A stretch of 64,000 bases of DNA from Adiantum capillus-veneris. Its lineage: Eukaryota > Streptophyta > Polypodiopsida > Polypodiales > Pteridaceae. The stretch's first letter is position 1. Each line of letters starts with the position of its first letter. Made by a program: the position numbers and the translations under genes. The stretch is taken from assembly GCA_014529385.2 (NCBI GenBank), contig CM043962.1, positions 89,887,680 to 89,951,679 of the forward strand. Reading direction: 5' to 3'. The notes under the pieces were generated by a model. The model did no database searches and was not told where the DNA came from. It was given only the letters and a program-made list of their open reading frames with translations. Positions 36,806 through 49,500 of the stretch are shown here, piece by piece.

Positions 36806-38396
36806 TGTCATAATAATCAATATCTAATTCTCCTAAATGATTTTCTCATATTAAACTGATCATTTAATGTGGGGAAGTGCCAGGGGAGAAAAAGCTAGAA
36901 TATTGGTTAAGCTAGCAGACGGGCCACAGTAGAGATCCAAAGGAGGGAAAATAGGGATCCAAAGCGGGGGCCATCTGCAAAAGAGCCATGTGCAACAATG
37001 GGCTAAAGGAACCTTAAGGTTTAGCCCATTAAGACTTCCAAAATGCTAAGGTTCCAAAATTCAAAGGTTGTGTCCAAAGGTCAACCCTAGGGAAAATTGG
37101 ATGCTTTGTGTGTGCCCTAAAAGTCTTTGCACATCCCTACATGGGAGGGGGCGAGCCCTAAAGGTAGGGGACGAGAGAGAAAGCCACACACACACACACA
37201 CACAGGCTCCCTTTACACAAAGGGAATGAGGGACACATGTCAGCTCCCTAGGCCAGATGCCCACAAGGTGTGCCCAATTTCTATTGGATGACCCTTGAAG
37301 TGGACCAATGAGAATTAAGCTAGAGTAAATCTAGTTTAATTAATTTAAAAACATTTAATAAAAGAAACCAATGAGAATTAAGTCTCCTAGAAGACTATTG
37401 AGAAGTCTCCCAAGGGGTCCAATGAGCATTCAAGAGCCCCATGGCTTGCCTCATTCCTATTGGCCAGGAGGCAAAGGGGTCCAATGAGAGTTTAGTTTGA
37501 TTATTTTATTACCTCAAGCTCTCACAAAAGGGGAAAGGGGGACACATGTCAGAAGGCTATCACTTATGCTGCTTAATTGTAATTGGCTTGACTTGGGGAG
37601 GGCCAATAAGGTTGCAGGAAGAGAAAATAGCAAGGGGGCTCGCCCAAGAGAGAGGGGGGGCTGATTTTTGCAAGGCATTATCACACACACACTCACACAT
37701 AGGCTATGTGTGAAGCAAAGAAGACTATCTCTTCCCAAGCTTTAATGGAGAGCTCATCACCTACTCCAAGCTTGTGAGATAGAAGCGTACATCAACACTC
37801 TCTTGGCATGTGGATGTAAATTCAACCAAGAGCCAAGCTTCAATGCATGCTCATCTCCTCTACCAAGCTAATTACTAAGCTAAGCTATGCTAATATGAGT
37901 GATTATGTGAGGAGATGTACATCTTTCTCGTAAGATACTCCTTCTTCCTCTCAATATACTCTCATACCCTGTTAGCTCTCACCATCTTCGAAGGTGTGTG
38001 AGGTCTTGGGTCTGAGAACGGAGATAGCTAAAGTTGTGTTTGTTAAGTGTTTTGCTTAGTGCATGAAGCTTTCATCTTCATTGCACTAGCTAGTCTTGAA
38101 GGAACACAAAGAATTGTATTGTACAATGTCTCTCTTGATGGGAGAAACCATAATACAAAGCCTTTTGGAGGGGGGACCGGCTCCATGCAAATCCGGTCTT
38201 TAACTGTTGCCATTAGCTTAATTTCTCTCTTTTTTGAAAGTATTGTCGATGCTATCTAACTAGGTGTTATGCTTTTTGTTGCTCTCTCCACCCAAGAACT
38301 CTTGTAATTCTCATTAGGAATCTATTCTAATGAAATGCCCACTATGCTTATGCTAATTTCCGCTACACATAAGTTATTAGGCCATTAAATGTTACA
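36806..38396 (+). repeat. Element C 3' LTR
   Basis: Full length about 1591 bp, TGTCATAATAATC...TGTTACA. 36868-38396 matches the 5' LTR. It contains (CA)10 at 37185-37204 and a 12-bp insertion near 37870 relative to the 5' copy. Confidence 0.85.
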
Positions 38397-38507
38397 AGAA
38401 CTATCATGACACATCTAGTAAAGTGGAAGGATTATCCTAAAGAAGATGCAACTTGGGAGGATGAACCAACACTCATAAAAGATTACCCAAACACATTCTT
38501 GAGATGA
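38397..38507 (+). pseudogene. Element B chromodomain tail
   Basis: The last 36 codons of B pol, starting right after element C: THLVKWKDYPKEDATWEDE then IKDYPNTFLR and TGA. VKWKDY...ATWE is the chromodomain core. It shows that B continues after C in the same orientation. The preceding part of the domain is missing. Confidence 0.9.
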
Positions 38508-40092
38508 GGACATCTCAAATTTTTCACGTTGGGGAGGTTGTAAGGTCTCTAACCCCGATCAAAAGAGCACCATTGTACCTTGAAATGAATATAATGGAAA
38601 AAGTTACTATTTTTAGCAGTTTTCCGAATTCTGTCAGTGCCATGATGTTTAGAATTTTTTAAAGCTTCAAAATGTGAATTAAAATAATTTTTGTAAAAAA
38701 ATCCAAATTTAGTAAGTTTTTGGTCACCCGACCCATCCAGATTTGACCGTCTCGAAAAACTGCACCCGCACTCCGAGTTTCAAAAAACACATGTTCGGAC
38801 CCCGGGGGCTGCTAAATATGGCAGGTACTCGGGCCAATAAGCCTTAGTTAGGGCTTGGCATAGCAGTTTTCAGCATCAAATTCCGACTCGTATGACCCGT
38901 TTTAGCGTAAAATCAATTTTTCCCAAAATTGTCCAGGGAGGCAGCGGGGGATCAAGGCTATGTGGGAGTAGGTTCAAGGCCACTCCAGGTCAGCTTTAGC
39001 AACTAGGGGGCGCCTTTTGTCTTTGTGAGAGTCTTGGGAGAGTTTCCAAGCTTGCAACTAAGTATGAGAGCCAGTTAACCAAGCCAACTAGACACTTGGT
39101 GGGTAGGCAACTGGACTTGCCATGCTTAACTAGAGAGATTTCCAGATGCAAATAGCAACCCAGATCGATTTTCAGCTTGAGGAGGCCTATTTAAAGGTGT
39201 GCTCACACACACACACATGCTCACACACATACCCAGTATACACTCACACACCTACACACACCTTGGGGAGGTGCTGCCGGTACGCACACAGTTCTTGAAG
39301 GAGAAGCAAGGAGGGAGGTGCTGCCGAAATTCTCATCTTGAGGATTCATTGGATCAAAAAAATCAGAGGATTCTCAACCCCTAATCACGGTAATTATGGT
39401 TTTATTACGGTTCTTCTTAATTCTCATCATTACTCTCTCATAATTCTCGTCTACTATGCCTACTTTTAGCTATAATTCCCAATAGCTGCTCTCTAAGTTT
39501 ACATATCTATATCCCGTTACATAATCATCATTCAATTAGCTAAATTATGCAGCCATTCATCACCCTTAATCAAGGATTAATACATGACTAGGAAAGATTC
39601 TCTCTCTAGGCAGCATAGTTAATAAATTGTCTGCCGGTAATAAAGTAGATTTGATGGAATTCATTCTTTTATCATTCAATAGTATTGAAATTAAATTAGA
39701 CTCAATATTCTCTCACATTAAAATGGGATTAAGGCTGAAAGTTAAACCGTCATTAGGCAATTAAGAAGAGAATTTTCTATCAGACATGCCTGCGGTAATT
39801 CTGCATCTTCAAATTGCTCTAGGAAAGTGATTGAACTCGCTTATTTCACCTCTCTTGTAAATCAATTAGTAAAATTCTGAATTTCTTAATCATCTAAGCC
39901 AAGTGATTAACTTAGAGCTAGTTCCCATAGGGCAAGTAAAGAACTACCCATAAAATTGCTAGGTCTCGAAGGAAAAATCAAATCTCTTGCGTAAGGTGGA
40001 TTCATTAATGATTCTAATATGCCAATTGGTTTGTTATGATGCTCTCCGACTTTAGCTCTTTTTCAATTTTATCATTTAAAGTAGTGAGTAAA

Positions 40093-40263
40093 ATGGCCCC
40101 GATTAAGAGATCTCGCTTCGGTGGTGCCCACGACCGCGAGGCAGGAACAAGCAATGTCAATGCAAAGGGAAAAGCTCCCATGGACGAACAAATACCGGCC
40201 ATCTCATGGGTTATTGACGAAGAAATGAAAGAGGTGGGTCATAATTTTATTCAAGTCGTTTGA
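40093..40263 (+). CDS. Small conserved ORF of the shared module (56 aa)
   Basis: Starts MAPIKRSRFGGAHDREAG, continues KGKAPMDEQIPAIS and ends GHNFIQVV. The inverted copy in element C (35529-35388, minus) keeps this frame, with Val/Ile, Thr/Ser, Gly/Ala, Arg/Trp and Glu/Lys changes and no indel, but lacks the ATG. A GT follows within the last codons, so it might be a first exon or the start of a longer protein. Function unknown. Confidence 0.4.
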   Translation: MAPIKRSRFGGAHDREAGTSNVNAKGKAPMDEQIPAISWVIDEEMKEVGHNFIQVV

Positions 40264-40523
40264 ATTAACATTGCACATGTTTAGTTAGGAATGAACATAT
40301 CCCCAAAACATGTTGGAGAAATCCGACGGAAACCTAGGCATTGAACTCATTTGTACATTAAAGTCTAAAGTAGGAAAGAAATGATTGATGGGTATGCTGT
40401 TTGCAATAGGAAAGAATGTCTGCTAGGGAAATTTAGCTCGACGTGTTCATTTTATTTCCAATGTTGAATCAGTCTTGACCCCCCTATCATAGGGAGCAGA
40501 GTTCCTCGTTAAGGGATCTTGAA

Positions 40524-40650
40524 TCCACGACTTGCTTTTTATGCGGTGGATACCCACGACTTGCTTTCTATGCGGTGGGAACCCACGTCTTGCTTTCTAT
40601 GCGGTGGGAGTGTCCATGTCGTGCTTTGTATGCGGTGGACATACCTAGTT
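40524..40650 (+). repeat. Four tandem ~30-bp repeats (inverted copy)
   Basis: Units of the CCACG(A/T)CTTGCTTTCTATG type followed by CGGTGG. Reverse complement of the array at 34982-35100. Confidence 0.85.
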
Positions 40651-41313
40651 GTATGGGCAGCTAGGCGACAACAGGAGAAGTAAACTCTCGCTGGAGGGGG
40701 GAGGTTGTACTTTCAGAACATTGGAATTTTAATGAATAAGTTTGAGTAGATTTTTTACTAGAATACTGTCTTGGTGTTGTTTCCAATACTGGTTGAAGGG
40801 CTATCTTAACGAACAATGTGATTCGGAATTAATCAAGGAATGTTTATGTTGAACAATCATTGTGGTAGTAATTAGGTCACACAAGGAAGTGTGAGTATGG
40901 GGGTGGAAAGTGGGGGCTTGGCTCAGGTTGTGAATGCCTATGAGATGGGTGGTTCCAATTGATCGAGAACTCTTTGTCCCCATAGTGTTTAATTTGATAT
41001 TAGTAATACTCATTGCCCCTAGAGTGGTGAAGTCTCAAGTGTACGTGCCTTTGAAACATGGGTAAAAAGGAACTAGAGGATTCTCTCCTCTTGGAAGGTG
41101 GGTCTTAGGATCGCTAGATAGGTTAAGTACGCTTCCCCTGCGAGGTGGAGCTAGATCTCATTGCTAGTAGGCTCAAACTCGACTCACTTTGTGATGAGAG
41201 ATCGTCGGCTAGTTGAAACCTGAACCACTTTGTTTGCTTCCGCTTTAGATCTAGTGGCCACCAGGTTCACCATCAGATCGGCCATCTTGATATGGCGGGG
41301 TGGGGACCTCACA

Positions 41314-41903
41314 ACTGCAAGGGCGATTGGGGCTTGTCTGACCCTAAACGCTCACTCAAAAAGGCACGTGGGATGCGCTCTCAAGGACAACCAGTATTAA
41401 ATGGTCTCACATTCCCAGTACGATTTACCAACCGCAATGTCACGCATAAGTGAAGTTGTCACCCTCCCCGAGGTAAGCATTCTAAGTTGAGGCATTACCC
41501 CCGCCAAACATCTCAAGTTTCAACTATTCTACCTATTTTTGCATCCTCTACTGCACATCATTCTAATTAACTCTACCCCCATCGACGCTACGCAATAAGA
41601 AAACTCCATCACCTCTTACTCTCGCGCATCCTTCTTCTCTTAGTCTTGTTCTGTAGTGCTTCAGCGATGCGGAGCTCTACACACAGTGAAGAGGTATGCT
41701 ACTTACTACCCTTCTGTGCACTTGTATTTGTGTAGTTAGTACCAGACGAATAAGGGAAGGTATTGCTGCACTTGTTCGCTTGGTACAGGTCATCGTCCTT
41801 GGTCAGTACCAAACGAATTAGGTAAGGTCACTTAGTCTGAAGGGCCCTATTCGCTTGGTAGTGACCAAAAGAAAAGTTAAGTAATGTCTACTAGTATAGA
41901 GGT
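41314..41903. other. Island fragment with two hairpins
   Basis: Resumes the minisatellite context right of element B. No gene seen. Hairpin 1: left arm near 41736-41752 (GTACCAGACGAATA), right arm near 41774-41786 (TTCGCTTGGTAC). Hairpin 2: TTGGTCAGTACCAAACGAAT (41799-41818) with ATTCGCTTGGTAGTGACCAA (41849-41868). They are single units of the same palindrome family as arrays 1-3. Element D inserted at the left arm of a third one. Confidence 0.75.
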
Positions 41904-42851
41904 TGTTGACCGCTGGGTTAACAACACAGCATAACTCAAGTTTCATACCAAAGTCTTATCTTTTGCGAGTTATAAAATTCTGCGGATTATGGCTATAAAC
42001 GTCATTTGTAATGAGTAGTTATTCTAGTTTCAGAAGCCGGGGTGCAATGGCACTTCCAGATTGTAAATACAAACCCTTTCAACCCCATTTTTGGTTAAAC
42101 CTAAGGTAGCCTTAGTATATAAGGTACCTAGGTTATTTTGTAAAGGAGGACTTGAATCATAATCAAAACTTTAGCATTGTCGTTTACTGTGTGTGAGAGA
42201 GAAGGAGAGTGAGTGTGAGCTTTATCCTCTCGCTACGCCCGACTCGCTCAACACATTGGAGATCGGACTGCACCAATGCTGTAGGCTCGAGGAGAGCTAC
42301 GCGACAACGCCAAGCATTCCATGCGAGACGAAGCGCACATGTTTGACGCATCTATGAGATATTTGTGGTCGTAAGTGTATCAACCGATGTTTGTTTTCTG
42401 CGTGCTAGTAGTCTATAAAATCGTGGCGACATAAGCTACGCATAGGTACTCATAAATTTCAGTTTCGGGCACTTTCAAAATTCTGCTCTGTCATCCTATG
42501 CGTTTTCCGCAAATGGGTTTAGAGTGAGGGTTTTGAGTGTAGAAGCGTAGGGACAGGTGTATCCTAGTGAGGGGATGGTGTTACTTAAGTTTCGTACGAA
42601 TCTGGCATGATTAGGTGAGTTACCTTCCGTATGTGTGTATGTGGCTAGCTGGTGTAGTTGAGAGCAGTGAGGTTTTGATTGTGGTTTAGTTGGCCTTCTA
42701 GAGTGTTGTATGTGTAGGATGGTCTCAGCCTGACAAGCTAAAGAGATTTCCTCCGTGTTCCTATCGTGCCATATGTGTCCTCGATTGACATTATGTTGAT
42801 CTAGGTAGTGTTTGCATGCACTTCATGGGTGTGCGAGTCGCTCCCGCAGCA
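41904..42851 (+). repeat. Element D 5' LTR
   Basis: 948 bp, TGTTGACCGCTGGG...CTCCCGCAGCA. Compared with the 3' LTR it keeps a ~50-bp stretch (about 42597-42650) that the 3' copy lost, and lacks a ~9-bp stretch near 42073. Confidence 0.9.
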
Positions 42852-42852
42852 T

Positions 42853-42870
42853 TAGCGCCGTTGCCGGGGA
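42853..42870 (+). promoter_or_regulatory. Element D primer binding site (tRNA-Asp type)
   Basis: TAGCGCCGTTGCCGGGGA, one mismatch from TGGCGCCGTTGCCGGGGA, the complement of the tRNA-Asp 3' end used by plant Tat/Athila-type gypsy elements. Confidence 0.8.
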
Positions 42871-45376
42871 CACAAGGACCTAAGTAGGTTTCCTACTAAC
42901 ACTCGTGTGATGGCTGCTTGATTTAGTTTCAGCTAAAGAAAGCATTTTTCTTAAGTGGATCCGGAAGAGGATATTCCACGATCAAGTGGATAGCCAGGAA
43001 GCGTGTGTCTTGCCGAGGGTCTGCGACTAGATAGGTTTGGTTAGGATCTATGGATTAGAGTAGGTTGTGGTGTAGAGAGTAGGAGTTGGAGTGGTAGATG
43101 TGGTGGTAGGTTGATTTGAGAGTCTGTGTGACACTAGGAAGCAACCAAGACATCAAAATCATCATCTCACATTGATAAGTAGGATATCTTGATTACTGAT
43201 CTAGAGTACTTTATGCATGTCTAATTTTTTGCTAGGCTCATCAGAGAAGTGGAAAACGCTAAGTAGGAAAGACAGTAAATTGTGTTTGGAAGCTGATTGG
43301 AAGTCCAAAAGTTTCTCTGATTATTGCTGAGAGCTCTACAGAGCATAGGGAATACTACTGCCAGAAAAAAATTGCATTTTAAGACAATAGACATCCTACG
43401 TATAGGATGTCTCCAGAGCACTTTTGACAGGGAATTTGGGGAAACTGAGGTTACCAGTGGGTTCAGAGGGTAGGTTTTACCCTAGCAACATATGGACTTG
43501 GGTGTTTTTCCCTATTTTTGTTGACCAAAAGCCAATAGGCGGAGTCAGAAAACGTAAAATTTCAGAAAAGGCTTAAATTGAGTGATTTTTGCATGTTTTT
43601 GCAATTGTGAAGCATACTTGCACTTTCTCAGAGCATAAGGAAGCATCAAGGACACTTCAGTCTGAAAAAATAAGCAGTAGACATCCTACGCGTAGAATGT
43701 CTACAGGGTGATCTGGGCATTTTTTGAAAATCTGAGGTTACCAGTGTGTTTAGAAGGTAGGTTTTACCTATTTTCACCTGGAAAGTGGAAATTTGACCAA
43801 ATTTTGACAGATCAAAGCCAACATATGAGAATTGCCAGACATCCTACCCAAATTGTGTCCAAGGCCTAATTTTGAGACCAAACCATAGGATGACTCCATA
43901 GGCATGTTCTAAATGTTGTATTGAGTGCATGTGATAAATTTCATTTCATTTGGGTTAGTGAAAGTAAAGATTGAATAGACTTTAGCGTTTTTGGATAGAC
44001 AAAAGGCAAGAATAGCTAGTTTTGGGGTCTTTTGAGATCCAAACTCAAATCTAAGCATACCAGTGGGTTGCTGAAGACTAGGGGGATCTTTGGTCCAAGT
44101 TTGGGTTCCTTCTGAGCAAAAAGACATCCTACGCGTAGGATGTCTACTGCATGACTCTGAGACCAAAATTCTCCTGTGACCATACCATGCTATCATATAG
44201 CCTTAGATAAGCCTCCTAAATTTGGTCCAATTTGGGGTTGATTTGACTTGGGAATTCATCAGAACAGACATCAGGCTTTTGGAACAGATTCTTGATCATT
44301 TGACCAACCTATAGGTGTCAGAATCAAAAAGTAAAAATAGATGTGAGTTTAGCACATCAAGGGGAAGCTACAATGCAAGTTTGAGCTGAAACAAAGTAAA
44401 AAGACATCCTACGCTTAGGATGTCTTTAGGGTCATAAAGTGGTCAAAATTCTAATGTAGCCATATAGGGAGGTTCTAAGTGTCTCAAGGATTCCAGATCT
44501 TTTTTCAAAAGTGAATTTGTGTCTTGTTTGGCCTATTTACCAAGCAAAGACAAGAATTGTCAGACATCCTACTCTTGCAGTGCACTAGAAGCTCTTGCAG
44601 CCTAAATCTTGACCTATTGGCATCCAAATTCAATTCTAAGCATAACATTGTGTTACTGAGCACCAGAAGAATCATGGGATCAAGTTTGGACAAAATTTGA
44701 GCAGTTAGACATCCTACGCGTAGGATGTCTCCAGCTTGATTTACGACTCCAAACCAACCTATGAGCACACCACTGTGATCAGCACATCAAGGAGAAGCTG
44801 GGGTGAAAATTTCAAGTCATTCTGAGCAAAAAGACATCCTATGCGTAGGATGTCTCAAGGCCATTTTTAGGTCCAAATCAACCTCTGAGCATACCATTGT
44901 GTTGCTGGACTTAAGGGGAGTCTCTGGACCAAATTTTGTTAAATTCTGAGCATATAGACATCCTACGCATAGGATGTCTCTAGGCCAGTTTTAGAGTCCA
45001 ATTGTACTTCTGACCATACAAGAGTGTTCACAGTGTCACAAAGATCCCAAATCTTCTTTTAAAATTGAATTTGGACTCATTTTGACCAGTCTAAACTGCA
45101 TTTCACTATTTTGGCCATAACTTTCACAAACGGTATCGGATCGGAAAAGTTTTTATATCAAAACATAGCCTGAGAGCGACTCTACATATCTTAGAGCAAA
45201 ACTTGAACTAAATGCATGCCCATGGCAACCATTTAGGTCAACTTTGAAAAAAACATCGTTTGAGGCCTCAACATACATCTGCAAGTTAGGGGTGTCTGAA
45301 AGCAACAATTTGCGAGAATTGTGACGAAACGGTTGTGGTTTTGGACATAGTTTCGACTTTTCCCTAACCAAAGAAC
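42871..45376 (+). other. Element D leader with seven dispersed copies of one palindrome
   Basis: 2.5 kb without a gene. The 24-bp palindrome AGACATCCTACG + CGTAGGATGTCT (perfect at 44122 and 44707, near-perfect elsewhere) lies at 43389, 43679, 44122, 44402, 44707, 44832 and 44956. Half copies lie near 43837 and 44572. Surrounding text recurs loosely (for example GAGCATACCA...TGTTGCTG). It may be a structured RNA leader for packaging or dimerisation, but this is inference. Confidence 0.85.
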
Positions 45377-46511
45377 TTGAACACAGTGGACCAAGTCTAC
45401 TTGAACCAAGCAAAATCTCTTAAGCCCAGAAATTATGTCTACCCTAGATTCAAACGCATCTTACACAAGCTTGGAGATCTCGACGATAGAGGAATATCCT
45501 CCCACAATGGATCTTCCAAACTTGCAATTGATAAAGATCCATCTTGTGGAGAGATTTTGGATGATTGTTCATCAGAGTTAAGGACTATATAGATACATTG
45601 ACGACAATGAGGTCAATCTCTATAGGTGCTCAGATCCATACCTAGAAGAGATAACGGATTACAAGCTCTTATATGTCTACACATACGGAGTCGACTGTCA
45701 ATGGAGATCTATAGTTGTCGACAAGTATAGACGAGGAAACAGAGTTGTAGAAAGCACAAATCCACAGTCTGTACTAGAAAGAGGTGGATATTTGGTCAAT
45801 GAAGGACCACAAATGCCTCCACTAAACACGAAAATTCCTATAGGAATTCCAAGAAGAGAGCCACCAGGATTCCCTTCAAGATCGAGAACGAGAGAAGGAT
45901 TGGGAGAGTCTCTGGTTAGACTTGTAGACAATCGACGAGTTAGACCATCCCAAGTCCAGAAATGGGTAAACATAAAATACTCCGGAGATAAAGATCCGAG
46001 AGATCACGTAACGGCTTTTAGAAGAGTGATTAGAGCAGAGGAAGTTTCAGATTTTGCGACACAGTTTGCGGGATTTGGATTGACTCTAGAAGATGATGCA
46101 GCTACATGGTTCGACTCGATGGAAAAATGGGATTTTGAGACCCTAGATGAGCTATTTGAGGAGTTTATTGAAGAATTCTCGCCAAACAGGATTGCTCACA
46201 ACACGGTCTTGCAAATCCATAGATTCAATCAGAAAGAGTATGAATCAGTACGCAAAGCATCATTATGGCTCAAGAGATATGTTAAGCTCTGCCCGAGAGC
46301 GGAATTACCTACGCAAGCACAAGTGATGCTGATCTTTATCCAGGGAATGAGACATGCGGGCCTTCAGAAGGATCTGCATATGATAAGGAGGATGATGCTA
46401 AACGAGTTGATCAAAGAAGCTCTTTATCTAGTGGATAATTGTGAGGCATACAAAGAAAAGGACTTAAAGAGTCAAGGAGATGACACATCCTCTCAGCACA
46501 GTGTTTCATAG
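45377..46511 (+). pseudogene. gag: Element D gag
   Basis: First piece 45377-45592 (VYLNQAKSLKPRNYVYPRFK), then a frameshift near 45590 into the frame that is open from 45597 through 46511. The capsid domain is clear: IKYSGDKDPRDHVTAFRRVI, FGLTLEDDAATWFDSMEKW, TLDELFEEFIEEFSPN and FIQGMRHAGLQKDL, the usual Retrotrans_gag pattern (DP..H...F, A..WF). Ends at TAG 46509-46511. A further frame change leads to the next block. Confidence 0.8.
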
Positions 46512-46570
46512 ATAAGTGAGTCCATTGCCAAGCGAACGGCACCTATTGATCAAGAAAGCTTATCGACGAC

Positions 46571-49500
46571 TTGGTCAAGAGGTTGATTCCTCTTGTAAGG
46601 TCTGATTCGGGAGAGCCGAAGTGGTGTGAAATTGAGAGAAAATGGACGAACCATACAGGGGAAGAGTGCTATTATAGCATGGAAAATGCTAGGGAGAGGT
46701 ATGTACAACCTGTTCCAGAAACACCTACTCCACCTAGATACATTACGGGGAATGCGCCAAGACCAGTAGGAGTTTTAAGGCCACAGCTTGTTGTCTTAGG
46801 ACAACAACCTCCGCTACCAGGTGGTAGAATGTAGGTAGACATGAGATACATGCCAATGATGGAAGCATCAAATAAACCAATGCTAGTACCAGCTACAGTG
46901 TGGTATAGCAACCAAAGTTAGTACTACCCTTTGGAGCAACAAAATGTGAGAGAAACACATGGAGTGGTGAGGCCGGTGCAACCTCCACCTCTTGGGTTTC
47001 AGTCGAAAGAAAGAAGGTATGAAATGGGAAAAAGGACATTGCGATTCATTACAAATAGCGGCTTATCTAGGTCAAAGCTTGCTTATAGCCAAGAGGAAAT
47101 GCTAAAAGAATCTCCTCAACCAGAGACAGATTGTCACAAAAGTTGTGACAACCACTTGGTCAAACAATGTCCTCATACGGAGATCACTGAAGTAAATGCC
47201 TATTGTCTTGAGTGTGGCATCACTCACTTGATCCCCGATTGCCGGAAAAACCCGAACAATATCAGGAAAATCATGACAAATGTATTAGGGATTGTTCATC
47301 TACCTAGTAGCTCAGAAAATGAAAATATCGTACCAGTTCAAGTGTTTACGAGAGCACAAGCTCATAAGAAAGCTGATGAGAATCCAGAGACAAAGAACAC
47401 GAAAAGTGACACGAGTCCAAAGACAGATGATGGACCAAAGACAGGTGCACCTAGTCAGAAAACCAAGAGCAAATGAAATAGTTGGAAAGCTAGAAAGACT
47501 AGGATGAAAGCACGCAGGGAACGAGAGCAAAAATCCCTAGGTGAGAAGCTTACCGAAGTTGAGGAGAAGATAAAACAACACGAGGAAAAGGAGGCACCTT
47601 CTCTTACACAGATGGTTAAACCTCTAGAAGAACCATCCATGGATGAGAAACCGAGAAGTGCTAGTTCAGGAGGATCTGTGTTGGCAGATAAGGTTAATGA
47701 GACATTAGATGCCCTCTTGAAAGCCTATGATGTGAGGCTCAAAAACAACCAAACCCAAGAACACAGGCGGATGACATATCCCTATGCGAAACTAGAAAAG
47801 CAAAGGTTTGAAATGTGCCAGAAAATGATTCAAACAGCCCAAGCTTTACTAGAACCACTAGTTGCAAAACCTGAGGATGTGATCCGTGTCATGCCTACAC
47901 AAGTAACCCCACCAAACCAGGAACTAAAAGAGCCAGATTCTAGTCATGAGCACAAACCAAACCTCAAAGACCCAGCATTAGAACCAAGGATAGTACTGAA
48001 TACCACGGATAAATCTTCTGAGGGATTTCACCAAGCTATACCTGAGGATTGTAAAGAGATAGATGGTCTTGATGAAATGTGGAAACAAGTCAGAGAGGCC
48101 AATGAAGCCGATGACCTAAGAAGACTAGTAGACAAGACTGTTGATGAACGAGGAGTGCTTCTACCACCAATAGAGGAATTTGAGACTGGATCTCAAATGA
48201 ATCTAGACGTGCAATCCTATTGGGGCGACAAAGGATCTATACAATCGATGGATAGTCAACCCCATTTGTTAGGAACACTACCGTCCTACATGGGAGAGTA
48301 CGAGACCAAGTCAGATGTGGTTGCAGTCCCATCACAGAGACTGTCTCCCAACAAGGCCATCGATTCAAAGGGGCTAGTACATATTCTATCTACCCCAGTC
48401 ACCTGTACAATAATGTTAGCCGAGTTGCTCAGAATAATACCAAACATGTGGGCTAATGTGGGTAAATGTCTAGAGAAATTTGGTGTAAAAACCACAATGA
48501 CTCAAATCGAGGAAGGCATCAAAGAGGTTGAAATGCCTCAATTAAATACTAGGCCAGTGCCATTAAACAAGGTAGGCGAGTATTACGAGGGAGAATATGG
48601 AAACACCACCCTTCCTGTGGAATTCAATGGTGTAAAAACCATGGCAATCCTTGACAGTGGAGCTTGTGTGGCCATTAAAACCAAAGAGGTTTGGAAAAAA
48701 TGGGGAAAACCTACCTTGATATCCACACGAATGACCCTGCAGCTTGCAGACGGACACAAGGAAAAGCCCCTAGGACTGCTAGAAAAAGTACTTGTTACTT
48801 CTTGTGAACACACTTTTGCTCTTGTTGACTTTGGCAAGAAGAACAACTACATTCTGGGAAGACCATTCATGCGACAATTAAAAATGGTCCAAGATTGGGG
48901 TTATGACCATATATACCTGAGACATATGGAAACCATAACAAAGATAAACTTGAGGGACCATAGCTATAGGGATGTGACGAGAACACCGGTTGAGGAGTTT
49001 GATTCCACCACAGTAGCAGGATCAGAACTTCCAGCTTCGTTAGGTAAGCCTAAAGAACTATGGGTGTGTGGATCTTCACAATGTGGCAGCTTGAAACTTG
49101 AGGAATGTATCCTAGAGCGGGTTATAAAGGATATGGACTATATCCCAGAACCGTTTCCTAAAGAAGAGTTAGAGCCTTTTGGATGGGAACACATCTTGGC
49201 TACTCTAGACGTGTGCGCTGTGGAGGATGCTCCCACAACAAAGTTTTGTGATGAAAATGGCTATGATGTCGTTCCTTATTTTGCAGTGAGTGTAATCTAG
49301 GAAAACGAAGAGAACCAGAAATCAACAAGCTCTCGAAATAAGGAGCAAACAAAGAAATGTGGAGAATCAAAAGATGAAGAAGACGACGAGTTCTATGAAT
49401 CTGTAGAATACTTCGAGCTTCCAGAAGATCAACGACCTGGGAATCAATGTCATCGCTACATGAATAAAGTGCATCAAAAGTGGATTCCAAAGTCCTCAGT

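Larger units (their letters stand above)
38641..40689 (+). mobile_element. 2.05-kb insert in the element B 3' LTR
   Basis: It breaks the LTR between CTGTCAGTGC and GCTGGAGG. No clear target duplication or terminal repeats. The left 1.4 kb is non-coding, with a short CA-rich patch (39202-39260) and AT-rich sequence. The right ~600 bp (40096-40689) is an inverted copy of 34936-35529. It may be a non-autonomous LTR-type element or a filler of mixed origin. Confidence 0.65.
38539..41313 (+). repeat. Element B 3' LTR, split by an insert
   Basis: Left part 38539-38640 and right part 40690-41313 together match the 5' LTR. The polypurine tract GGGGAGG (38531-38537) lies just upstream. The LTR ends GGACCTCACA, then ACTGC of the target duplication. 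Confidence 0.92.
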
